Made by a program: the position numbers and the translations under genes | Source of the DNA: Primulina eburnea | Taxonomy: Eukaryota > Streptophyta > Magnoliopsida > Lamiales > Gesneriaceae | NCBI RefSeq assembly: GCF_022965805.1 | Contig: NC_133109.1 | Span: 3,883,869-3,947,868 of the forward strand | Length of the DNA: 64,000 nt | Direction: 5' to 3' | Notes under the pieces: generated by a model | What the model saw: only the letters and a program-made list of their open reading frames with translations | Databases searched by the model: none | Told to the model about the DNA's origin: nothing | Shown here: positions 1-12,128 of the stretch, piece by piece | Numbering within the stretch: the stretch's first letter is position 1 | How the letters are laid out: each line of letters starts with the position of its first letter

Positions 1-1616
1 ATAAATCTATATAATAATAAGACATCGTGTCTATATAAGATATAGTACGATAATAATTTTCAGTTAAGGTTGCAAACAACAAAACAAAGGATTACAGAAT
101 GGACTAAGATCATAGCAAACAACCTACGCAAAGCAATAGGCATGTGAAAACTTCCTCATTTAAACACTCAAAATTACTCATCACACTTTTTAATAGTCCC
201 CTACGTTGTGCTGTTTCTTTGAAAGTGAAACAAAATATTCCACGAACAGTGAGCAAATCAGAGTATGATTTAGGGCCTCGAACATGAAGAAGTAATAAAC
301 GATGATAATACCTCTCACCTTCTGTCGGATTTGCCGAGTTAACACGTCCGATAACCTGTCTTTGTTTCCTTGATTTCCAAGTTCTAGTTGGTCGATCCCA
401 AACAAAATGCTCTGGGAATTCAGAAGATAAGAACTTTGTTGCTTCCACAATGTGAGAACAAGTTTTAAAAAATTCAATCAACATAGTTTTGGAGACACAT
501 TGCCCAATTTCTGGTAATTTGAGAAGGTGATCATGTGCTTGTCCAATAAATGTAGACGCAAATTGATAACTGCGTGAGAGATTTCATTCAGATCAAATTC
601 AAAAATGCGCCACACTGATTCTGAAGCAGACACCCAGCGAGCATCCTGAAATGCTCGTATTTCATCTACAAATGAGTTAGAACTATGTGGTGATAAATGA
701 ACACTTATTTTGTCATGGCCCTTGTAAATATATTTGTATAAATATTTTACAGCCGTTTGCCCAGAACAAATTTCAACATTGATATGACAATCATATCGAT
801 AGAGTAGATAAGGATTATAAGGAACAACCCATTGAGAATTTATTGTACAATCCCGAACCTCAACAGAGCGACCATCGTTTCTCCTCTTGTACATATATAG
901 GGTAACCATCACATCGTTGAACAGAATGTTCTAAAAAAGGGCGAGGATAATGGTTTTTGAATTTTCCATTAACCATAAATGGGCATTTTAAATTTAACGT
1001 GCCACAAGGTCCATGCATCATATGTCGTGAGACCAAACCAAACAATCGAGGAAAAACGTCTTTATCTGGAAGCTCAGCAACAACGTAAGAGTCGAACCTT
1101 TCAGGCGAGTTAATCTTATAATTAGATTGCAGGATAATAATCATATGATAATAATGTAGACCTCGTTTCTGGAACTCGATAACATAAACATAAGCAACAA
1201 CAGGGCCAAATATATAGACTTTTTAAGAATCTGGTCCTTAAGATCAAGTAATTTTGCACGAAACACTCGAGAGACCAAATCTGGACGATCACGAGCAAGC
1301 TGACCTTCAAATAAATTTTCTCGAATCTCTTTCCAATCCGGATTGCAAGTCATCGTAATAAACAAGTCAGGTTTTCCAAATTTCTGAACCAATGCAATTG
1401 CATCAAGATATCGACGTCGCATATCTCTTTGACCTCCTATGAAAGATGCTGGTAAAACAACACGTTGCTCGACCTCACTCCCACGTGATTCACCATTGGC
1501 TACAATGTCAACCACACCCCGGCACAATTCCGACCTTATCTCGCTTTGGTGCCTTCTGTAGTAATCTAATCTCGTTGTTTCTAGTTTAATGTACATATCG
1601 ACAACAAATTGCTGCA
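1..1616 (-). pseudogene. Helitron Rep/helicase, middle part (gene continues past position 1)
   Basis: This reads as the rolling-circle replication initiator and pre-helicase part of a plant Helitron. In order, minus strand: the start of the Helitron-like N domain (ETTRLDYYRRHQ), the TCNPDW motif near 1345, a conserved PDKD...LRHMMHGPCG-type block near 1000-1070, the KYLYKYIYKGHD motif near 720-745 that should hold the catalytic tyrosines, and a block around 300-410 (FPEHFVWDRPTRTWKSRKQR, then GRVNSANP) that precedes the SF1 helicase domain. The helicase motifs lie outside the window. Breaks: a frameshift near 1190-1220 and further frame changes near 905 and 480. The HUH-type motif after RGL reads HYYH at about 1143-1155, whereas plant Helitrons usually have PHAH, so one metal-binding histidine seems lost. 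It continues at 12129-13240, beyond the G1 insertion. Family assignment is firm; activity is very unlikely. Confidence 0.9.
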
Positions 1617-1621
1617 ATAAT

Positions 1622-4154
1622 TGTAAAGGCCCTAAAACTGCTAGCTTGAAAATTTGCGGGAAATTTAAAAATTTTCTTTTTAAAAGAACTTCACTGGCCT
1701 CATTCATAAAATCACTGATGAATCGAGTTCGATGTCTAAAATAAAAGCAGCGGAATAAAATAATTATTTTCCAACAACAACAATTTAAAAATGTTCGATG
1801 ACTGATAAAAATTAGTTTGCGGAATAAAATAAACACTGCTGCACTGAGGTCAAAAAAATAATCATTTTCTATTCTCATGCACGTAATATAATTTAACTGG
1901 CATAATGAAAATTCCTGTAATTTTACCAACTGGATTGGATTGGATTGGATCGTCCCCAGGCTCGCTGCAACCTAAATATGCCATGAAAACATGCAATAAA
2001 ATTTTCTTGACCAAACTATGCAATTAAGTTTGAAAATGCGACAATTACGTCTACCGACTACGTATTTTAATCATGACTTTGAACCAACCCGAACCAACAC
2101 TGAACCAACATGAAGTCGTGATTAAAATACACTTAAAATTATGAATTTATGCTCCTAAAATAATAAGGGTCGAAATCTAGGTGAAATGGAGGCCAAACAT
2201 GAAACGCTCTTTCGAGAGTCAATTTGGCACATCGCACCGTAAATTCTCGTACGACCTCAAAAATGATCCGAATGACGAACGGTCAAAAACATGACCTTCC
2301 TAACTCGATGGGGCACTGTCCAGTCCAAGGCCATAGGCTAAAAGCCGACCGAGAACTCAAACGAGCCTTTGCACCGACGCAGCAACTTGCTGTCAAATTC
2401 CAGCAGTTGTGCATGCGCTTTTCTTGCGTCGTTTTCGAGTCCGCCGGCCATTGGGGCGTGAACCACCGACCAGAGACCCTTACCAACGTCCTAAGGAATG
2501 ATTTGCATCATGGCTAAGGGCTTTTGGCCAGCCACAATTCGAACCATACCAGAAACAAAACCAAAACTCCAACCGAGAACCAACGTGCATGCGTGTGTAG
2601 TGTTTGCTTAGATCGATGTCTTGCATCGTTCTAGAGGCCATTTGCTTGACCATGGCACGATCTAGACATACAAGGGCATGGTATGAACCGTGGCTAAGGG
2701 CCATAGTCCAACCAAGATCAACACCAAGCCACCAAACTCGAAACAAACTTGCTGTCAAAAACTGAGGGCCGAGAGGGGAGGGGGCGATTCTGGTGTTTTA
2801 TTTAAAAACCGATGAGCCATGGACCAAGCCACCAAAAGGGCGACTTAGTCACGTCTTAGACATGCTAGGGGAGTGATCCAACCATGGCTATAGGCCCCTA
2901 GGGCAGCCGTGATCAGATCGTTACCCTTGGACAGAAAATCTGAATTTCCGAAACTCATAAGGACACACATGGGCGGTTGCTGTCAACTCTGTGATTCCAG
3001 CGATTATGGGACTGAAACCAACCTTCTATCCTGACTATAACATGCTCTAATACATGTCTATATGCAGCTTCGAGCCCCTGGAACGAGCCATCCCTGAAAT
3101 CGAAAAGAAACATACCAAACGTGAAGCATGAAGAACCAACCAAAAACTGTGCAGAATTTTTCTTGAATGTTGCTGTCATTATTTCAGTTTTCATGCAGTA
3201 AATTCGTGAGTTTGATAAAAGAAAATTTACTACTATGGCTTGATTGAGGTTTGAAAGAGATCTAGACATGCCTGGTTCGTTTTGAACGAAAAACGAATAA
3301 AACAACGACGACGCGACGCGGAGGAGTGGAGCGCTTCTTTCCTTTCTTCTTCTACTCGATTGTCACTCTTCTTAAAAGCTATGAACCTCACGATTTTTAA
3401 TCTGAAATGGCTGCTGAATTTCGGTGGTAGGGAGAGGGGAGAAGGTTGTTTAAGATAGTGAGGGGAGATCCGCAATAAAAGGGATAAAAGGGGTGGCCAA
3501 GTCTCCACAAAATTTGAATTTGAAATATTGTTGTTTGATAGCAAATGAGTTGGTGGATGTATCTAGAAGGGGTGGCCGATTTATGCTTGGTAATTTAGAC
3601 TAGGATAAGCTCTTAATTAATAATTAAATGGTGCTCCCAAAATACTATCCACGAATTATCCACTAATTAAAAATCAAGAAAGATAAAGGGGGATAAGGCA
3701 AATGGATTGTTTGCTCATCTAATGGTAGCCGATTTTTATTAAATAAAATGAGGGAAACATTTCTTAGATATTGTATTTTAAACCTCTAGTGATTTATCTA
3801 CTAAATAAATATTTAAAGAATTAAGGAATTAATTAAGGAACCCAATTTACTACTTATCTCAACTTAATTTAAATAATTCCTCAAACTTCATTTCAACTTA
3901 AATTAATTTACTATCTAGCTAAATAAAGTTCTGGATATATTTTCTGAAGTCTTAAATTTATCTCTAAACTCCAACTCCGGTCCGGCCTCACTGAAATAAC
4001 TGAAATGCTAAAAAAATCAAACTACTGCATGAAATAATAAAATAATTAACTTCAAATAAATTCCTTGAAAATAATCATGCAATGAAGTCAATTAAATTTT
4101 TAAAATAATAGAATTATGCATGGCTTGTACGCAGTCTAAATTCCGGGTTCTACA
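1622..4154 (-). repeat. 3' LTR of G1
   Basis: Near-identical to 9082-12123 but about 504 bp shorter. The sequence jumps at about 1850 from the segment matching ~9311 to that matching ~9829. It has TG...CA ends (TGTAAAGG at the left, TTCTACA at the right on the plus strand). A short GGATT microsatellite lies at about 1931-1950 and is one unit shorter in the other LTR. Open frames on both strands here (for example 2224-2517) recur at the same place in the other LTR and are not genes. Confidence 0.93.
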
Positions 4155-4172
4155 ATCCTTCCCCCCTTAAAA
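4155..4172 (-). other. Polypurine tract of G1
   Basis: On the minus strand an AAGGGGGGAAGGAT-type purine run ends directly at the TG of the 3' LTR. This is the expected primer site for plus-strand synthesis. It follows the chromodomain stop codon by about 20 bp. Confidence 0.85.
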
Positions 4173-4190
4173 GAAATTTCGTCCTCGAAA

Positions 4191-5489
4191 TTAGAACTCA
4201 CCGAATAACTCAGGGTATCGATCTCTCATTTCCGGCTCAGACTCCCATGTAGCTTCCTCTTCTGAATGATTGAGCCATTTGACTTTGACTCGCTTAACCA
4301 GCTTGTTCCGAAGCTTCTTCTCCTGTCTGTCTAGGATCTGCACTGGTCTCTCCTCATAAGATAAGTTCGGAGTAAGCTGCAACGGCTCGAAATTCAGCAC
4401 ATGCGAAGGATTTGCCATATACTTCCTCAGCCTGGAGACGTGGAACACATTGTGTACTCCGGCCAGATTCGGCGGAAGAGCCACACGATAAGCAAGCGTC
4501 CCAACTCTGTCAAGGATCTCAAACGGTCCAATGAATCTCGGACTGAGCTTCCCATTCTTCCCAAATCTCATGACACCCTTCATAGGTGCCACTTTCACAA
4601 AGACATGATCTCCCACTGCAAACTCTAAGTCTCTCCTCCTCTGATCTGCATAGCTCTTCTGTCGGCTCTGAGCAGTCCTCATCCTATCACGGATCTTGAC
4701 TACTACCTCTGCTGCCTGCTGAACAATCTCTGGACCCAACTCTGCTCTCTCTCCTACCTCATCCCAATGAACATGAGATCTACACTTGCGGCCATACAGC
4801 GCTTCATACGGAGCCATACCAATGGAAAACTGGAAGCTGTTGTTATAGGTGAACTCAACCAGTGGCAAGTTCGACTCCCAACTCCCTGAGAAATCAATGA
4901 CGCAAGCGCGAAGAAGATCCTCCAAAATCTGAATAACTCGCTCCGACTGCCCATCTGTCTGCGGATGGAAAGCTGTGCTAAACAGCAACTTCGTACCCAA
5001 AGTCGAATGCAAACTCTTCCAAAATGAGGAAGTGAATCTGGGATCTCTGTCGGATACGATAGAAACTGGAACACCATGAAGTCGGACTATCTCCCGGTTA
5101 TACAACTCTGCATACTGAACCATGGTGAAAGTCGTCTTAATAGGCAAGAAGTGCGCTGATTTGGTAAGACGATCTACAATCACCCAAATGGCATTCGATC
5201 CTCTGGCTGACCTCGGCAATCCGGTCACAAAATCCATGGTAATGTTCTACCACTTCCACTCGGGAATAGGAAGAGGCTTGAGCAAACCTGCTGGTCTCTG
5301 ATGCTCGGCCTTCACCAACTGGCAGGTCAGGCACTCGGACACAAACCGTCTAATGTCCTTCTTCATACCCGGCCACCAATACAATAGCTGCAGATCTTTG
5401 TACATCTTCGTACTCCCAGGGTGAATGGAGTACGGGGACGTATGGGCCTCCGATAAGATGTCGGCTTGGATAGAATCACTGCTAGGAAC
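4191..5489 (-). pseudogene. G1 integrase with C-terminal chromodomain
   Basis: Inserts retroelement cDNA into the chromosome; in chromoviruses the C-terminal chromodomain is thought to bind histone marks. Order, minus strand: the zinc-binding HHCC region (5489 to about 5250, with [12 protein letters not shown]), the catalytic core with first Asp in TMDFVTGLP, second Asp in SDRDPRF and Glu in GQSERVIQ, a [10 protein letters not shown] block, and a chromodomain (VQILDR...VKWLNH...TWE...YPELF) ending at 4191. An in-frame TAG at about 5238-5240 separates the zinc region from the core. A TGA at about 5488-5490 separates this stretch from RNase H. The core and chromodomain are uninterrupted for 348 codons, so the element has not decayed far. 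Confidence 0.92.
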
Positions 5490-6740
5490 TCATATCCTAT
5501 CTCGGTATCTCACAATACCGTCGCTGACTGAATACAAAACGCTGCCCTTGGATTCATCTCTCTTATTCCACTGTGCCAACTGCTCATCTGCGGCCTGACC
5601 ACTGCGAATACGGTCCAAAAGAGAAGACTGAATGGTCAAGGTAGATAGACGAGGAACTCTACCTCGAGGATAAGTCTCCAGATCAAACCTCTGCATCTCA
5701 ATCTGAAGAGGTTTCTGCATCGTCAAATGAGCCATCACTGCGACTTTTCTGCTCAAAGCATCCGCAACTACATTAGCTTTACCCGGGTGGTAGCTAATGT
5801 CACAGTCGTAATCTTTCACAAGCTCCAACCAACGCCTCTGACGCATGTTCAGCTCCTTCTGCGTAAAGAAATACTTGAGGCTCTTGTGGTCGGTAAAGAT
5901 CTGGCATTTCTCTCCATACAAATAGTGCCTCCAAATCTTCAAGGCAAAAACTACGGCCGCTAACTCCAGATCATGGGTAGGGTAGTTCTTCTCATGGACC
6001 TTCAGCTGTCGAGAAGCATACGCTATCACTCTCCCATGCTGCATCAGAACTGCACCAAGACCGAGCTTCGAAGCATCGGTATAAAGGACAAACTCACCGG
6101 ATCCTGACGGTACGGCCAAAACTGGTGCTGAAATAAGAGCTTGCTTCAAAGTATCGAAGCTCTTCTGACAGTCATCGCTCCACACAAACTTCACATTTTT
6201 CTTGGTCAGTGCTGTGAGTGGAACGGCAATGGAAGAGAATCCCTGAATGAACTTTCTGTAATATCCTGCCAGCCCAAGAAAACTGCGGATCTCGGATGCA
6301 TTCTGAGGCACAACCCAATCTCTGACTGCTGCAACTTTCGCTGGGTCTACCTCAATACCACTGCTGGAAACAATGTGGCCCAAGAACGCCACTTTCTCTA
6401 ACCAGAATTCGCACTTACTGAACTTTGCGAATAGTTTGTGCTTCTGCAATGTCTGCAACACTGTGGTCAGATGCCTGCTGTGCTCCTCCCGACTCTTGGA
6501 GTAGACGAGAATGTCATCTATGAACACTATCACAAACTGGTCGAGGTATGGCTGAAATACGCGATTCATGAGATCCATGAAGATCGCTGGCGCATTCGTC
6601 AGACCGAACGGCATCACAAGGAACTCGTAGTGACCATAACGAGTCCTGAAAGCAGTCTTCGAGACATCAGCATCTCTCACTCTCAACTGATGATAACCAG
6701 AACGCAAATCTATCTTGGAGAAAATCGAAGCTCCCTGCAA
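5490..6740 (-). pseudogene. G1 reverse transcriptase (palm onward) and RNase H
   Basis: Copies element RNA to cDNA and degrades the RNA strand. Starts at the [11 protein letters not shown] block. The active-site motif is FIDDIL (about residues 73-78), then the [13 protein letters not shown] connection, RNase H with [12 protein letters not shown] and FTDHKSLKY, and the [17 protein letters not shown] end. A single TAG at about 6738-6740, where the family has glutamine (DLFDQLQG), splits it from the N-terminal RT at 6741-7570. A TGA ends it near 5490 where tryptophan is expected. All catalytic aspartates seen are intact. Confidence 0.92.
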
Positions 6741-7570
6741 CTAGTCAAACAGATCCTCAATCCTCGGCAGTGGGTATTTGTTCTTAACTGTAACCCTGTT
6801 CAACTCCCGATAGTCAATGCAAAGCCTCATCGAGCCATCCTTCTTCTTTACAAATAAGACCGGCGCGCCCCATGGAGAAAAGCTCGGGCGAATGAACTCT
6901 TTGTCCAGAAGTTCCTGAATCTGCTTCTTAAGCTCTGCCATCTCTGTCGGTGCTAATCGGTACGGCGCTTTGGATATCGGAGCCGTACCTGGCATAAGCT
7001 CAATGGAAAACTCCACCTCTCTCTCAGGTGGCATACCAGAGACGTCCTCAGGAAAAACGTCTAAGAAATCTCTGACAATCGGAACATCTGAGGCTGACTG
7101 GCTGGGTTCCTTGGGGACAGATAAAAAGGTTGCTAGAAATGCCCGACACCCTCTATGCATGAGTTTCCTAGCCTGAACATATGGAATAATGCGCGGTAAC
7201 GAAAAGTACCTGTCCGGCTCAAATAAGAATTGCTCCATTCCAGGCGGTCGGACAAGAACAGATCTCCGCTGGAAGTCTATCAACACTCTGTTCTTCAGTA
7301 GCCAGTCCATCCCTAGGATGATGTCAAATTCCGGCATCGGTAGCACAATCAGATCCGCATATACAAGCTTACCGTGCAGCTCAAGGTCTATATCTCGGAT
7401 AACATTGGTGGCTGCCATCTCCTCGCCTGACGGCAACACTACTGAAAAGGCTATGTCTAGCCCAATGGTCTTGATCTTCAGAAAGTTTGCGAAGATCTCC
7501 GAAATGAACGAGTGAGTGGCCCCTGAATCTATCAAGGCCTTGGTGGCTTTGCCGGCTATGAAAATTATCC
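6741..7570 (-). pseudogene. G1 aspartic protease and N-terminal reverse transcriptase
   Basis: The protease active site is [11 protein letters not shown] near 7508-7535; aspartic proteases of this family process Gag-Pol. The linker has [10 protein letters not shown] and a conserved [19 protein letters not shown] block, then the RT fingers ([20 protein letters not shown], then IDYRELN). The frame is open upstream to about 7570, where a 3' splice-like CAG precedes the [11 protein letters not shown] segment, so the first methionine at 7535 is probably not the true start. Translation or splicing from gag at 7771 is more likely. Confidence 0.88.
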
Positions 7571-7770
7571 CTGAAAGTTTGGAATACTAAGCAGAACCCA
7601 AAGGTCACAAGAGCTAAGCTTATAGACATGCAAAGGTCAAAGTTCTTCTATCTAAGTCCCGAAAATAACACTAGGTAGAGCATGCAACCCTATTGAAATT
7701 CTAAGTTCAAATCTAAATCCCGATTCCCAAAAACACGGAAATTCAATAATAACTCAAAGCTTAAAGGTAC
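7571..7770 (-). other. Candidate 200 bp GT-AG intron between gag and protease of G1
   Basis: The stretch between gag and protease has no retroelement motif and is full of stops. On the minus strand it begins with GTACCT at 7770 and ends with a pyrimidine-containing CTTTCAG at 7571. Removing it joins the frame of the gag C-terminus (after ETMLLT, the frame used beyond the gag frameshift) to the protease frame ([16 protein letters not shown]) in phase. The prediction rests on frame and splice-site consensus only. It could instead be a small insertion. Confidence 0.5.
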
Positions 7771-8847
7771 ATGTCAACAACATGGTCTCAGGGTTGGTTT
7801 CTGCGGCATGGAGAGCAAAAACTCTGCCCTGAGTAGGCAGATTCCTCTGAGGGCACTGCAGCAACATGTGGTCTGTACTGCACACTTAAAACACTTTTCT
7901 GAGCCAGCCATACATGCTCCAGGATGGCGACGAGAGCACCTCGGACAGACTGGGTGCTCCTGAGTCCTCGGGGCTAGGCGTCCCCGCTGCTGCTGCTGGC
8001 CTCGGTTCCTGGGCGGTCCATGAAAAGGCCTCTTATTCTGCTGCTGATGCTGATGAGGAGGAGGGCGGTGCTGTGCTTGGACTGGGCGCTTGCCCTGGCG
8101 ATCCCTCTCGATATCCCGCAGATCCTGCTCTGCGGCTAGGGCCTTGGAGACGGCAATCTCATAAGTAGCAGGGTCAGATACCCTAACATCCCGGCGCAAG
8201 ATCGGCCGTAAACCCACCAGGAAGTGCATCAGCTTGGCTCTGGCATCATTCGCGATCAGGGGCACAAAGTGACAGCCCCTCTCGAACTTACGGATGAACT
8301 CCGTAACCGTCATATCTCCTTGCCTCAGACTCATAAACTCGGTGGTCAGCCTGGTGCGAACCTCCTCATCAAAATACTTGGAGTAGAAAACCTCCGTAAA
8401 GCGGGTCCCAGAAAGTGTAGCCAAAGTCAAGGCTACCGAAGCTCCTTCCCACCATAAGCGGGCGTCTCCAGTGAACAGATAAGTGGCGCATCGGACTCGG
8501 TCTGCGTCTCCCAGCTCCATAAACTCAAAGATGACCTCGAGGGATTTGATCCATCCCTCGGAAATCATGGGGTCAGATGTCCCAGAGAATTCCTTCGGGC
8601 GCATCTTCATAAACCTCTCATAAACAGCCTCAGGCCCTGTCGGCCTGGCTGCGGCTGCGGCTACGGCTGCGGCATTGTTCCCCGCAAACTGTGCGAAGAA
8701 CTGCGTCATCCCAGCTAGCATCTGGGCATTCATGTCTGGCGGAGGAGGAGGTGGAGGTGCCTGCCTCTCCTGACTCTGATCAAACTCGTTCTCATGACGG
8801 TACGCACAGCCCCCTCTCGGGCGTCCTACTTGGCGTCTAGGAGGCAT
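7771..8847 (-). pseudogene. G1 Gag (capsid and nucleocapsid)
   Basis: Structural protein of the virus-like particle. The start MPPRRQVGRPRGG at 8847 fits chromovirus Gag; an upstream ATG at 8868 adds only seven residues. It has a proline-rich spacer, then the retrotransposon Gag domain (RLWWEGA; EFMSLRQGDMTVTEFIRKFE; LVGLRPILRRDV). The nucleocapsid region begins a zinc knuckle (CFKC), but a one-base loss just after it moves the histidine and last cysteine of the CCHC motif into another frame (about 7865-7875). The frame used by the rest of gag is the one that stays in phase with protease after the candidate intron. Confidence 0.9.
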
Positions 8848-9067
8848 ACTGTTCCAAACATAACCCATACGTAACTAACATGCATAATTCCATAATTTAT
8901 TATAACTGAACACTGAAATACTGAAAATCTGGAAGCATGCTGACAAATTAAATTCATGCTTTAAATAAACTGCTGAACAAAATGCTGAACTGTAAAACTT
9001 ACAGACCGAAGACGTGGCTTCGTGAGCTTCTCGCGGTCAGTAGTAGTGTAACCCTATACAGAACCTG

Positions 9068-9079
9068 GCTCTGATACCA
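9068..9079 (-). other. Primer binding site of G1 (tRNA-iMet type)
   Basis: The minus strand reads TGGTATCAGAGC, complementary to the 3' end of initiator methionine tRNA, two bases inside the 5' LTR end. Confidence 0.92.
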
Positions 9080-9081
9080 AT

Positions 9082-12000
9082 TTTAAAGGCCCTAAAACTT
9101 CTAGCTTGAAAATTTGCGGGAAATTTAAAAATTTTCTTTTTAAAAGAACTTCACTGGCCTCATTCATAAAATCACTGATGAATCGAGTTCGATGTCTAAA
9201 ATAAAAGCAGCGGAATAAAATAATTATTTTCCAACAACAACAATTTAAAAATGTTCGATGACTGATAAAAATTAGTTTGCGGAATAAAATAAACAATGCT
9301 GCACTGAGGTCCTCGGGTGCCACTACTGCCGACCCAAGCTGGCTCACTGGTCCCCGCCCTCGGCCCTGACCTCATCAGGACCTACAACAATCAAGTCTAG
9401 TGAGCCTAAAGACTCAGCATGCATATCGCAAGTAACGAGTAAAATCTGAAGTAAAAATATGCATGGGTAAAATATCATATCATGAGGCATACTGAAAATA
9501 ATCTGTACTCATGCTGAAAATCAACTGATCTGAGCAATTATAATACGTGCATAACTGAACTGATAATCACAGTAAAAATATTTACTCCTTGGAGCCTGTA
9601 CTGAAATAACTGATAAAATTTTCTGTTGAGATTATGTTTTACGCCTGTGGCCATTGCACTAAGCTGAAACTGGTCGGTAACTGGCTATCGGGGAGGCTGA
9701 AACTGAAACTGATCTGACCGGTCACTGGCGACCGGATGGTACCAAACTGAACTGAGCGGTCACTGGCGACCGAATAAAATATCACTCCCACATAGTGAAT
9801 GAACCACAAGCCATATCGCATAAATCTCAAAAAAATAATCATTTTCTATTCTCATGCACGTAATATAATTTAACTGGCATAATGAAAATTCCTGTAATTT
9901 TACCAACTGGATTGGATTGGATCGTCCCCAGGCTCACTGGAACCTAAATATGCCATGAAAACATGCAATAAAATTTTCTTGACCAAACTATGCAATTAAG
10001 TTTGAAAATGCGACAATTACGTCTACCGACTTCGTATTTTAATCATGACTTTGAACCAACCCGAACCAACACTGAACCAACATGATGTCATGATTAAAAT
10101 ACACTTAAAATTATGAATTTATGATCCTAAAATAATAAGGGTCGAAATCTAGGTGAAATGGAGGCCAAACATGAAACGCTCTTTCGAGAGTCAATTTGGC
10201 ACATCGCACCGTAAATTCTCGTACGACCTCAAAAATGATCCGAATGACAAACGGTCAAAAACATGACCTTCCTAACTTGATAGGGCACTGTCCAGTCCAA
10301 GGCCATAGGCTAAAAGCCGACCGAGAACTCAAACGAGCCTTCGCACCGACGCAGCAACTTGCTGTCAAATTCCAGCAGTTGTGCATGCGCTTTTCTTGCG
10401 TCGTTTTCGAGTCCGCCGGCCATTGGGGCGTGAACCACCGACCAGAGACCCTTACCAACGTCTTAAGGAATGATTTGCATCATGGCTAAGGGCTTTTGGC
10501 CAGCCACAATTCGAACCATACCAGAAACAAAACCAAAACGCCAACCGAGAACCAACGTGCATGCGTGTGTAGTGTTTGCTTAGATCGATGTCTTGCGTCG
10601 TTCCAGAGGCCATTTGCTTGACCATGGCACGATCTAGACATACAAGGGCATGATATGAACCGTGGCTAAGGGCCATAGGCCAACCAAGATCCACACCAAG
10701 CCACCAAACTCGAAACAAACTTGCTGTCAAAAACTGAGGGCCGAGAGGGGAGGGGGCGATTCTGGTGTTTTATTTAAAAACCGATGAGCCATGGACCAAG
10801 CCACCAAAAGGGCGACTTAGTCACGTCTTAGACATGCTAGGGGAGTGATCCAACCATGGCTACAGGCCCCTAGGGCAGCCGTGATCAGATCGTTACCCTT
10901 GGACAGAAAATCTGAATTTCCGAAACTCATAAGGACACACATGGGCGGTTGCTGTCAACTCTGTGATTCCAGCGATTATGGGACTGGAACCAACGTTCTA
11001 TCCTGACTCTAACATGTTCTAATACATGTCTATATGCAGCTTCGAGCCCCTGGAACGAGCCATCCCTGAAATCGAAAAGAAACATACCAAACGTGAAGCA
11101 TGAAGAACCAACCAAAAACTGTGCAGAATTTTTCTTGAATGTTGCTGTCATTATTTCGGTTTTCATGCAGTAAATTCGTGAGTTTGATGTAAGAAAATTT
11201 ACTACTATGGCTTGATTGAGGTTTGAAAGAGATCTAGACATGCCTGGTTCGTTTTAAACGAAAAACGAATAAAACAACGACGACGCGACGCGGAGGAGTG
11301 GAGCGCTTCTTTCCTTTCTTCTTCTACTCGATTGTCACTCTTCTTAAAAGCTATGAACCTCACGATTTTTAATCTGAAATGGCAGCTGAATTTTGGTGGT
11401 AGGGAGAGGGGAGAAGGTTGTTTAAGATAGTGAGGGGAGATCCATAATAAAAGGGATAAAAGGGGTGGCCAAGTCTCCACAAAATTTGAATTTGAAATGT
11501 TGTTTGATATCAAATGAGTTGGTGGATGTATCTAGAAGGGGTGGCCGATTTATGCTTGGTAATTTAGACTAGGATAAGCTCTTAATTAATAATTAAATGG
11601 TGCTCCCAAAATACTATCCAAGAATTATCCACTAATTAAAAATCAAGAAAGATAAAGGGGGATAAGGCAAATGGATTGTTTGCTCATCTAATGGTAGCCG
11701 ATTTTTATTAAATAAAATGAGGGAAACATTTCTTAGATATTGTATTTTAAACCTCTAGTGATTTATCTACTAAATAAATATTTAAAGAATTAAGGAATTA
11801 ATTAATGAACCCAATTTACTACTTATCTCAACTTAATTTAAATAATTCCTCAAACTTCATTTCAACTTAAATTAATTTACTATCTAGCTAAATAAAGTTC
11901 TGGATATATTTTCTGAAGTCTTAAATTTATCTCTAAACTCCAACTCCGGTCCGACCTCACTGAAATAACTGAAATGCTAAAAAAATCAAACTACTGCATG

Positions 12001-12123
12001 AAATAATAAAATAATTAACTTCAAAGAAATGCCTTGAAAATAATCATGCAATGAAGTCAATTAAATTTTTAAAATAATAGAATTATGCATGGCTTGTACG
12101 CAGTCTAAATTCCGGGTTCTACA
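9082..12123 (-). repeat. 5' LTR of G1
   Basis: Pairs with 1622-4154. It holds about 504 bp (about 9312-9828) missing from the partner. The terminal dinucleotide at 9082 has changed (TT instead of TG on the plus strand), while the outer end at 12123 keeps CA. Two copies of a short dyad, CGGTCACTGGCGACCG, lie at 9719-9734 and 9757-9772 inside the extra segment. Frames seen at 10196-10489 and nearby mirror those in the other LTR and are not genes. Confidence 0.93.
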
Positions 12124-12128
12124 ATAAT

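Larger units (their letters stand above)
1622..12123 (-). mobile_element. Complete Ty3/gypsy chromovirus G1 (Tekay/Del-like) inserted in the Helitron
   Basis: An LTR retrotransposon with both LTRs (1622-4154 and 9082-12123), a PBS, gag, protease, RT, RNase H, integrase with C-terminal chromodomain, and a polypurine tract, all on the minus strand. A perfect 5 bp target-site duplication ATAAT flanks it (1617-1621 and 12124-12128). Removing the element and one ATAAT copy rejoins the Helitron reading frame exactly (…GGRLL / QQFVVD…). Long LTRs, a tRNA-Met PBS and the chromodomain fit the Tekay/Del clade; the clade name is inference. Three in-frame stops and one gag frameshift make it non-autonomous. 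Confidence 0.95.

Noticed and set aside
2224..3544. Frames of 92-116 codons on both strands in the left G1 LTR
   Set aside because: The same frames recur at 10196-11513 in the other LTR with substitutions and frame changes. They overlap on both strands and have no domain.
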